Positions 1 to 5,289 of a stretch of DNA of 5,289 nucleotides are shown piece by piece. The stretch is from an uncultured bacterium (lineage in GTDB: Bacteria > Actinomycetota > Actinomycetes > S36-B12): assembly GCA_903896585.1 (NCBI GenBank), contig CAITYI010000102.1:1-5289 (forward strand), written 5' to 3'. Made by a program: the position numbers and the translations under genes. The number at the start of each line of letters is the position of its first letter. Positions within the stretch are counted from its first letter, which is position 1. Under the pieces are notes generated by a model. The model worked only from the letters and a program-made list of their open reading frames with translations. It made no database searches and was not told the DNA's origin.

Positions 1-482
1 GCTGTGATGAATGACACGCCCGCCAACGTCGACCAGGCCGCGAGTGGACTATCCGCTTGGCTGAACGGAATTCGCGCCCATGGGTAGCCGCCAAATGGAA
101 AACGACCTCTGAGTGCCTCTTCGGTCACCCACAGGCCCGCGATAAGCAATATTGCAACAGGCGCAGGTGTGCGCGTGGAAACAAATGAGGTGGTGGCTCC
201 GACAAGGGCAATCCAGAGAGCTAGGTAGATGGACAGGATCCAGTGAGCATCCGCGCCGACAACCCCCAGCCAAAAATGCTGAGCAAAAAAAGATGCGAAT
301 CCAAATGCCAAACCCGTTAAAAAACCCACGCGAATGCGGCTACGCCACTGGAGCGCAATCAGCACTATTAATGCAAGTGGAACAAGGATCCAGATATTGA
401 GTGGCGAATAGGCACCCGCGAAGACAATTCCCGCTAGCAAAGAAATGCTCACCGATATAACCGAACGCATGAAACTGGACAT
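1..482 (-). CDS. lnt: Apolipoprotein N-acyltransferase, N-terminal part (runs off the window)
   Basis: Lnt is an integral membrane enzyme that transfers an acyl chain from a phospholipid to the N-terminal cysteine of a diacylated lipoprotein, the last step of lipoprotein maturation. The frame is open from the ATG at 482-480 to base 1, giving 160 codons plus two bases. Hydrophobic segments lie at about residues 7-24, 28-46, 52-72, 80-98 and 106-121, as in the Lnt membrane domain. Residues 118-148 carry the family hallmark: WVTEEALRG, then FGGYPWARIPFSQ and D-PLA, closely matching the E. coli pattern of W-TE--RG, GFPW, SQ-D-PLA. The nitrilase-like catalytic domain with its Glu-Lys-Cys triad lies beyond the edge and was not seen. 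The start overlaps the amidohydrolase stop (TAATG), with a weak GGGA 7 nt upstream; Met5 is a possible alternative start. In mycobacteria Lnt is fused to Ppm1; whether it is here cannot be judged. Identification is firm, completeness unknown. Confidence 0.9.
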   Translation of the reverse strand, partial: MSSFMRSVISVSISLLAGIVFAGAYSPLNIWILVPLALIVLIALQWRSRIRVGFLTGLAFGFASFFAQHFWLGVVGADAHWILSIYLALWIALVGATTSFVSTRTPAPVAILLIAGLWVTEEALRGRFPFGGYPWARIPFSQADSPLAAWSTLAGVSFIT

Positions 483-2119
483 TATTGGATCCCACTAAAT
501 GCAGTGTTGACAAAGCGCAATTCCCCAGCAACCATGGTGAGGAGACATTCGGGACTCATGAAGGTATTGACACCGCCTAGGTGTGGTAACGGTGCGGTTG
601 CGGATCGCGGATCCGTGCTCCATTGGGCAATTCGGTTATCGGGTACCTGAACATCAAAGTGATCGGCCTTCCACAGAGCGAGATCGGCTACGGCACCTAC
701 TTCGAGGATCCCATGGTTATCGAATGCCGGACCCAGTGCCCGCCAACCGGCTCGGGTATGCGCGCTAAAGGCAGCCCTGCCGGTGATTCTCTCGCGGGTG
801 TCATGGTGAAACATCGAGGCATGAATGGCTGCCCATGGATTCACCTCGGTTACGGGGCAGTCCGACGAAAAGCACACCGCAGTTCCCTGCTGCAAAAGTG
901 AACCCCACCGATTCATGGATGTGGAGCGATCACCCAATCGCGATGAGTACATCCCGTTTGGCCCTCCCCAGAGGGAGTCAAAAAGGGGTTGCATGCTCAC
1001 TGTGAGGTTGAGATGCTTTATGAGGCGCATCTGTTCCTCCGAAATCAATTCGGCGTGTTCAAGTCGGTGTCGTCCCCGTGCTAGAGCGGGCAAGCCGACA
1101 TCCTTTGCGGCAAGGGTCATGCCATCAAGCACAACTTGCATACCTCGATCACCAATCACATGAAATCCAGCTTGGATACCGGCGGCTATGCAGTCTTGAA
1201 CGTGCGACGCAACCTGAGCCGGATCGACGTAAAGAATTCCGTCAACCCCAGGAGCGTCCGTGTAATCACTCTGCAGCGCTGCAGTCCGGGAACCTATTGC
1301 TCCATCTATGAATAGGTCACCACCTGCACCGACAGCGTCAAGAGACTTGGCAGTCTCAAGGCCACCCTCGGTGTTCAGCTCCCCCCAATACACAAAAACA
1401 CGTGGTCCAATGTTTTTATCGGATCGCTCTTTGAGCATTTTGGCATCAGACTCACTGCTAATGCTCGGGCCCGCCATTTCATGAACACTTCCGATTCCAC
1501 GCGATAGTGCGTGTTCAATAAAGGCTAGTTGTGCTCTCTCGCGGTGCGATGCAGCCAAATGACCTAGGGCATGCGCCCGGAGCGAGCCATGAGCCTGTGC
1601 GCTGACGGCAAACTCCGTGAAGCCGTCAAGCTCCCGCGCTTGTGGTACTTGAGCAATGAGTGCACTCGAAATTAATGCCGAATGAACATCGACACGACTG
1701 AGGTAAACGACACTCCCCCAGGTGGCTTGATCAATCTCTTTTCGAGTAGGCAATTGTTGGTCATCCCAGCGCGATTGGTCCCAACCGTGACCAATAATCG
1801 TTCCACCTCGGTACAAGGTTGCGTATTTCGACAAAAGTTGCAATAGCTCATGTCGGTTATTCACTTCGGTGAGGTTAAGGCCGTCAAGGAGTAGACCGGT
1901 ACTAGTTGCATGAACATGTGCATCAACAAATGCGGGGGCCAGAAACTGGCCTTGACAATCGATCACTGTGCCCGCCACCTCGCTGTGCACGTTGGCACCA
2001 GAGGCATCGCCAATCCATGTGATGAGACCATTTTGGACCAGTGCGGCTGAAGCAAACGGAATGGACGGGCAATAGACATGCGCATTCGTGAAAAGAGTTC
2101 CTAACTCTGACGACTTCAC
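482..2119 (-). CDS. YtcJ-type metal-dependent amidohydrolase (Amidohydro_3 family)
   Basis: This is a 545-residue cytoplasmic hydrolase of the amidohydrolase superfamily, the usual length for YtcJ-like proteins, with no signal peptide. A small N-terminal beta domain (about 1-60) leads into the TIM barrel, with the metal-binding HxH in FVDAHVH (His68, His70). His320 in FHVIGDRG, His355 in RLEHAEL and Asp420 in SSDCPV are the other expected metal or catalytic residues. The segment GDLFIDGAIGSRTAAL (267-282) matches the family's K-F-DG-GSRTA region, but Asp268 occupies the place where many members have the metal-bridging lysine. The C-terminal beta strands resume with GAVADLALW (475-483). Relatives include N-substituted formamide deformylase; the substrate here is unknown, probably an amide or cyclic amide. 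Translation starts at GTG (2119-2117), which overlaps the upstream TGA as GTGA, with a GGAAGGA ribosome-binding site just before it. It is the third gene of the operon, and its TAA overlaps the lnt ATG by one base. Confidence 0.93.
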   Translation of the reverse strand: MKSSELGTLFTNAHVYCPSIPFASAALVQNGLITWIGDASGANVHSEVAGTVIDCQGQFLAPAFVDAHVHATSTGLLLDGLNLTEVNNRHELLQLLSKYATLYRGGTIIGHGWDQSRWDDQQLPTRKEIDQATWGSVVYLSRVDVHSALISSALIAQVPQARELDGFTEFAVSAQAHGSLRAHALGHLAASHRERAQLAFIEHALSRGIGSVHEMAGPSISSESDAKMLKERSDKNIGPRVFVYWGELNTEGGLETAKSLDAVGAGGDLFIDGAIGSRTAALQSDYTDAPGVDGILYVDPAQVASHVQDCIAAGIQAGFHVIGDRGMQVVLDGMTLAAKDVGLPALARGRHRLEHAELISEEQMRLIKHLNLTVSMQPLFDSLWGGPNGMYSSRLGDRSTSMNRWGSLLQQGTAVCFSSDCPVTEVNPWAAIHASMFHHDTRERITGRAAFSAHTRAGWRALGPAFDNHGILEVGAVADLALWKADHFDVQVPDNRIAQWSTDPRSATAPLPHLGGVNTFMSPECLLTMVAGELRFVNTAFSGIQ

Positions 2120-3291
2120 GGATCCTTCCGCAATTCTCTGGAAATAATCACTCGCTGAATCTGATTAGTACCTTCAACAATCTGTAAGACTTTCGCCTCT
2201 CGCATGTAGCGTTCTGCGCGGTAGCCGCTGGTGTATCCATTCCCTCCTAGTACTTGCACCGCATTAGTAGTAACCGCCATAGCCGTATCTGTCGATAATA
2301 GTTTGGCCATTGCAGCTTCTTGCGAAATACTTTCTCCAGAATCTAGCAATCCGGCCGCATCGAGATAAACGCATCGGGATGCATAGATACTCGTGGCCAT
2401 GTCTGCCAACATAAATCCAATTCCTTGAAAATCAGCGATCTGGTGATCAAATGCCATGCGCTCTTGACTGTAGGAATTGGCAATCCGCAGCGCCGAATGC
2501 GCTAGACCGACCGCACAGGCGGCAATCCCTAGGCGACCCACATCAAGACTTGCTAATGCAATGGCAAATCCTTCACCCTCCTGACCGATCCTGTTGGACA
2601 CCGGTACTCGCACATTCTGGAGATCAATATTTACCGTGGGCGATGCATTTAATGCCATCTTGGATTCCGGTTTTCCAAATTCGAGTCCAGGAGTATCAGC
2701 CAGAATAAAGAAACACGAGATTCCTGAATCCTTGAGTGGGCTCGTGCGAGCAAAAACCGTGTAGAAGTCTGCCACTCCCCCATGGGTAATCCAGGACTTA
2801 GTTCCATTAAGAATATAAAAGTCACCATCTCGCACCGCTGTTGAACTGAGGGCCGCTGCATCAGAGCCTGAATGCGGTTCAGACAGACAATAGGCACCCA
2901 AAGCCTGACCGCTCAAAATCCATGATTGCCACACGGATAGTTGTTCTGAGGTACCAAAATTCATAAGGGGTGCGCATGCCAAATGATGCACGCTTAAACC
3001 CACGGCAATGGCCAGCCAAGAACTAGCAATCTCCTCTAGAACCTGCAGCGACACCCGGTACGGCACCGGTGGAGTCTGCGGGTCGATCACATGCGAGTAA
3101 GGCAGATTGAGGACTCCCATGCGGCCAAGTTCCAAGAAGATATCTCGTGGAAAAGTGGAGTTTGCCTCACCAAGGTCGACTCGAGATTCGAGTTGATCAT
3201 GAGTAAATTCCGATATTAAAATAAAGAGTTCGGAGTATTCATCAGAGCAACCATCTCGTTTGGTGCGCGATGTGCCCGGCAGGCCGGTCAT
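2116..3291 (-). CDS. Acyl-CoA dehydrogenase (FAD-dependent)
   Basis: This 391-residue flavoprotein has the normal length for acyl-CoA dehydrogenases, which desaturate an acyl-CoA at the alpha-beta bond and pass electrons to electron-transfer flavoprotein in the cytoplasm. The first family signature is CLSEPHSGSDAAA at 135-147. Residues 346-365 hold the second signature (QVLGGNGYTSGYRAERYMRE), with one departure: Gly356 stands where Asp, Glu or Asn is usual. Glu373 in IVEGTNQIQ aligns with the catalytic base of short- and medium-chain enzymes (MCAD Glu376). Arg278 in QERMAFD is the usual FAD-contacting arginine of the dimer interface. The N-terminal domain is divergent: the common YGG stretch is replaced by SHVIDPQTPPVPYRV. 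Substrate chain length cannot be told. The ATG overlaps the upstream TGA as ATGA without a clear Shine-Dalgarno sequence, implying coupled translation; the first roughly 16 residues are a short extension, and no alternative start lies nearby. Confidence 0.95.
   Translation of the reverse strand: MTGLPGTSRTKRDGCSDEYSELFILISEFTHDQLESRVDLGEANSTFPRDIFLELGRMGVLNLPYSHVIDPQTPPVPYRVSLQVLEEIASSWLAIAVGLSVHHLACAPLMNFGTSEQLSVWQSWILSGQALGAYCLSEPHSGSDAAALSSTAVRDGDFYILNGTKSWITHGGVADFYTVFARTSPLKDSGISCFFILADTPGLEFGKPESKMALNASPTVNIDLQNVRVPVSNRIGQEGEGFAIALASLDVGRLGIAACAVGLAHSALRIANSYSQERMAFDHQIADFQGIGFMLADMATSIYASRCVYLDAAGLLDSGESISQEAAMAKLLSTDTAMAVTTNAVQVLGGNGYTSGYRAERYMREAKVLQIVEGTNQIQRVIISRELRKDP
2123..2129 (-). 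promoter_or_regulatory. Ribosome binding site for the amidohydrolase GTG start
   Basis: On the minus strand GGAAGGA lies directly upstream of the GTG at 2119-2117, inside the last codons of the acyl-CoA dehydrogenase gene. It is the best Shine-Dalgarno match near any start in this window. With the GTGA overlap it supports the GTG start, as no other in-frame start lies nearby. The spacing is short, 3 nt from the last A, or about 6 nt counted from the GGAA core. Confidence 0.5.
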
Positions 3292-4406
3292 GACGATGGA
3301 ATTACCACTAGGTCGCGAGTTTGTTTGTTAAGGGTTTCTGGTCCTTCTGGCGTGCAAATCACAATATCTTCGATTCGCGCCCCGTAGCGACCTTCAATAT
3401 AGAATCCGGGTTCAATACTAAAAACCATTCCAGACGAAATAACCGTCGGGTTATCAGGTCCGATATATGGTTCCTCATGAGTATCCAGTCCGATTCCATG
3501 GCCTGTTCGATGAATGAAGAATTCTCCTAGGCCGTGCTCCGTTAATTCATTGCGTCCGGCTGCATCTATGTCATGGCTCCGTGCACCATCGCGCACCGCT
3601 TGGGTGGATAAAACTTGAGCTCGTTGCAGAACTTCATAAGAATCAAGGAATTCAGGGCTGGGCTCGCCAACACTGTACGTACGGGTGCAGTCGCTGCAAT
3701 ACCCCGATGGCATGGTGCCACCAATGTCAACCACAACCGGATCGCCATCTTGAATCACTCGGTCACTCACCTCGTGGTGTGGGCTTGCACCATTTGGGCC
3801 AGCAGCAACAATCACGAAATCAACACTCGAGTGGCCCTCGGCCAGAATGAGGTCAGCGATATCTCTGCCAACTTCGCGTTCGGTGCGCCCGGCACGCAAA
3901 AACCGGGGCACTTGCGCGTGCACTCGATCAATTGCCGCCGCCGCTTCCCGAAGGTGATCGAGTTCATCGAGGGATTTAATTACTCGAATTGCATTGATGA
4001 TGGGCGCAGCTGAAACACAATCAATATCTGGGAATCGCCCTTGGATGGTGAGAACCCGGTCAGCCCACATATGCCCGTCAAGAGCAATCGTGCCGCTCAA
4101 ACCATTAAGTCGATCACCAATAATTGCGTACGGGTCGTCGGATTCACCCCAGGAAATCACTTCCCAACCGGTAGCTCCAAACGGACTCGCCAACGCTGCG
4201 GATCTCTCTAAACGCGGAACAATAAGAAATGGTTCGTGATTCTGAGTCACAACGAGCATTGTCAGTCGCTCTAAGGGAACAGCGTGATATCCGATTAGAT
4301 AACTCAAGTCTGAACCTGGCGTAATAAACATCGCGCTGAGGGCGCTTTCTTGTAGTTGCTCCACAACCCGATTAATGCGATTCACGAAGTACTGCGATCC
4401 AGACAT
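3288..4406 (-). CDS. M24 family metallopeptidase (Xaa-Pro peptidase, PepE/PepQ-like)
   Basis: This is a cytoplasmic 372-residue peptidase of the pita-bread fold, probably cleaving Xaa-Pro bonds in short peptides. Residues about 8-140 form the creatinase/prolidase N-terminal domain and about 150-372 the catalytic domain. All five dinuclear metal ligands are visible: Asp227 (VVVDIGG), Asp239 (SDCTRTY), His303 (RTGHGIGL), Glu332 (SIEPGFYI) and Glu346 (RIED). His210/His211 (SPHHEVSDR) and His310 (DTHEEP) are the usual substrate-site histidines. Length and position match M. tuberculosis PepE (Rv2089c), which is likewise divergent from a 5'-3' exonuclease gene (recalled, not searched). Aminopeptidase P versus dipeptidase activity cannot be settled from sequence. 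It is the first gene of the minus-strand operon. There is no Shine-Dalgarno sequence before the ATG at 4406, but TAATCT lies 6 nt upstream, suggesting a leaderless transcript. Confidence 0.95.
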   Translation of the reverse strand: MSGSQYFVNRINRVVEQLQESALSAMFITPGSDLSYLIGYHAVPLERLTMLVVTQNHEPFLIVPRLERSAALASPFGATGWEVISWGESDDPYAIIGDRLNGLSGTIALDGHMWADRVLTIQGRFPDIDCVSAAPIINAIRVIKSLDELDHLREAAAAIDRVHAQVPRFLRAGRTEREVGRDIADLILAEGHSSVDFVIVAAGPNGASPHHEVSDRVIQDGDPVVVDIGGTMPSGYCSDCTRTYSVGEPSPEFLDSYEVLQRAQVLSTQAVRDGARSHDIDAAGRNELTEHGLGEFFIHRTGHGIGLDTHEEPYIGPDNPTVISSGMVFSIEPGFYIEGRYGARIEDIVICTPEGPETLNKQTRDLVVIPSS

Positions 4407-4440
4407 GGGTACAGATTAACCCGGGATCCATGCAGCGCAA
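4407..4440 (-). promoter_or_regulatory. Candidate leaderless promoter of the peptidase operon
   Basis: Read on the minus strand there is a TTGCGC (-35-like, 4440-4435), a 16-nt spacer, TAATCT (-10-like, 4418-4413, fitting the actinobacterial TAnnnT pattern), then 6 nt to the ATG at 4406. That spacing would put the transcription start at the A of the start codon, which fits the lack of a ribosome binding site. The -35 match is only three of six bases, so the call rests on the -10 box and its position. Confidence 0.4.
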
Positions 4441-4443
4441 TGC

Positions 4444-4455
4444 GATACTGGCCGA
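4444..4455 (+). promoter_or_regulatory. Candidate -10 box and leaderless start of the exonuclease
   Basis: GATACT at 4444-4449 matches four of six -10 consensus bases, keeping the key A at position 2 and T at position 6. It lies 6 nt before the GTG at 4456, the same spacing as on the opposite strand. No Shine-Dalgarno sequence precedes the GTG. No -35 element is visible at a 16-18 nt spacing, so the evidence is thinner than for the divergent promoter. Confidence 0.3.
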
Positions 4456-5289
4456 GTGACAGTTCCATTGCTGATTCTCGACACGGCAACGCTGTACTAC
4501 CGGGCTTTTTATGCCTTACCCGAGAAATTGACCGCTCCCGGTGGGCATCCGAATAATGCTATTCGGGGCTTTCTGTCCATGCTCACCAAGATGGTGAACA
4601 TCCACTCCCCCTCGGGTTTGGTAGCGGCTTGGGATACCGACTGGCGACCTGAATGGCGAGTGGCTCTCATGCCTTCCTACAAGACCCACCGACTACAACT
4701 CACAACGGATCCAGAATTAGCCAGTTTTGGGACTGACGTTGAAAATGCGGCCCAACTTAACGAAGAACTGCCAGACACTCTGGGGCCGCAAATTCAGGCT
4801 ATTTCACAGATTCTGGACGCGTGCGGCATTGCGAGAATCGGTTTCGAGAACTTCGAAGCCGACGATGTCATCGCTTCGGTGGCCGCACAAAGCAAACAAG
4901 CCAACCTAATCGTGACCAGTGATAAGGACTTGATGCAAGTAGTCAGTGACCAGACTTCGATGCTCCTTCAGACCACTGGAGGTGTTGATGGGTGGCCGAT
5001 TCTTGGTCCAGAAGACGTACTATCGCGATTCGGTGTCACAGTTGAGCAGTATGTGGATTACGCCGTACTTCGGGGTGATCCGAGCGACGGACTGCCCGGG
5101 GTCCCTGGAATTGGTGAAAAAACAGCAGCTTCTTTAATCACCGCCTTTGGGAATATCCAAAATTTGGTGTCCGCTAGTTTTTCAGATCCCCTGATGAAGC
5201 CCATGACACCGCGGTTAGCGGATCGGATTCAAGAATCAATCAACTATCTAGAGGCAGCGAAAACAGTTATAACGGCTGAAGTTTCCTTA
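4456..5289 (+). CDS. Stand-alone 5'-3' exonuclease (PolA N-terminal domain family), C-terminus beyond the window
   Basis: This encodes a structure-specific 5' nuclease of the FEN/PolA-exonuclease family, which removes 5' flaps or RNA primers during replication and repair. The 278 codons seen are most of the usual roughly 300-390 residues of stand-alone forms; the frame is open at the edge. All acidic metal ligands have counterparts to Taq polymerase: Asp9 (LILDTATLYYRAFYAL), Asp60 (AAWDTDWRPEWR), Glu134, Asp136 and Asp137 (FEADDVIAS), Asp156 and Asp158 (SDKDLMQV), and Asp208 and Asp211 (GDPSDGLPGV). A helix-hairpin-helix follows (GVPGIGEKTAASLI, 215-228). The arch region after SYKTHR is about 25 residues longer than in Taq. 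No polymerase domain can be judged from what is present. GTG at 4456 is the chosen start, because the frame closes upstream at TAA (4417-4419) and no in-frame ATG precedes the catalytic core. M. tuberculosis Rv2090 is the likely counterpart, also divergent from a peptidase gene. Confidence 0.93.
   Translation, partial: MTVPLLILDTATLYYRAFYALPEKLTAPGGHPNNAIRGFLSMLTKMVNIHSPSGLVAAWDTDWRPEWRVALMPSYKTHRLQLTTDPELASFGTDVENAAQLNEELPDTLGPQIQAISQILDACGIARIGFENFEADDVIASVAAQSKQANLIVTSDKDLMQVVSDQTSMLLQTTGGVDGWPILGPEDVLSRFGVTVEQYVDYAVLRGDPSDGLPGVPGIGEKTAASLITAFGNIQNLVSASFSDPLMKPMTPRLADRIQESINYLEAAKTVITAEVSL

Noticed and set aside
49..273. 74-codon minus-strand reading frame rich in Cys and His.
   Set aside because: It overlaps lnt in another frame; the Lnt frame has clear family motifs and membrane segments, and this one has none.
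340..531. 63-codon minus-strand reading frame spanning the amidohydrolase/lnt junction.
   Set aside because: It is out of frame with both genes, while the TAATG junction explains the region fully.
572..586. Small hairpin ACACC-GCCTA-GGTGT that could be taken for a terminator.
   Set aside because: The stem is only 5 bp, no T-run follows, and it lies inside the amidohydrolase coding sequence upstream of a coupled gene.
601..613. Short tandem repeat: GCGGATC occurs twice in a row.
   Set aside because: Two 7-bp copies inside a coding sequence are within chance and keep the protein frame intact.
3615..4013. 132-codon plus-strand reading frame.
   Set aside because: It is wholly antisense to the M24 peptidase catalytic domain, with no recognisable motif or upstream binding site.
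4356..4556. 66-codon plus-strand reading frame spanning the divergent region.
   Set aside because: It runs antisense to the peptidase start and out of frame through the exonuclease start, both of which are well supported.
1..5289. Search for a CRISPR array, tRNA or rRNA, transposase or phage gene, or defence cassette.
   Set aside because: No regularly spaced repeats, RNA gene signatures or mobile-element proteins were seen; nearly every base lies in a recognisable housekeeping or metabolic gene.

Overview
The window looks like a piece of an actinobacterial chromosome of intermediate base composition (about half G+C by eye, not computed). The evidence is the gene set and order. A PepE-like M24 peptidase lies head-to-head with a stand-alone 5'-3' exonuclease, an arrangement I recall from Mycobacterium tuberculosis (Rv2089c/Rv2090), and an apolipoprotein N-acyltransferase sits nearby. 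Two translation starts have -10-like boxes only 6 nt upstream and no Shine-Dalgarno sequence, which fits the leaderless initiation common in Actinomycetota. A mid-GC lineage, such as aquatic actinobacteria, would fit, but genus and family cannot be read from the sequence.

Layout. From about 4406 down to base 1 the minus strand carries four genes packed without gaps: an M24 metallopeptidase (4406-3288), an acyl-CoA dehydrogenase (3291-2116), a YtcJ-type amidohydrolase (2119-482), and the N-terminal part of apolipoprotein N-acyltransferase, lnt (482 to the window edge). The junctions are ATGA (4-nt overlap), GTGA (4-nt overlap) and TAATG (1-nt overlap), so the four are very probably one translationally coupled operon. 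After a 49-bp divergent intergenic region, the plus strand carries the 5'-3' exonuclease (4456 to the window edge, incomplete at its C-terminus).

How the genes work together. The exonuclease is a DNA replication or repair type nuclease related to the N-terminal domain of DNA polymerase I, and its link to the operon is positional. In the operon, the first three genes encode soluble enzymes that hydrolyse peptides, oxidise an acyl-CoA and hydrolyse an amide or cyclic amide. The fourth encodes a membrane enzyme that N-acylates lipoproteins. A shared pathway is not evident. The simplest reading is a conserved housekeeping neighbourhood with a catabolic set read into lnt.

No RNA gene, mobile element, CRISPR array, pseudogene or convincing terminator was seen. 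There is no gene-free stretch longer than 49 bp. I found no clearly new biological system. The points most worth a second look are the back-to-back leaderless promoter candidates, the coupling of lnt to catabolic genes, and the apparent loss of the metal-bridging lysine in the amidohydrolase.
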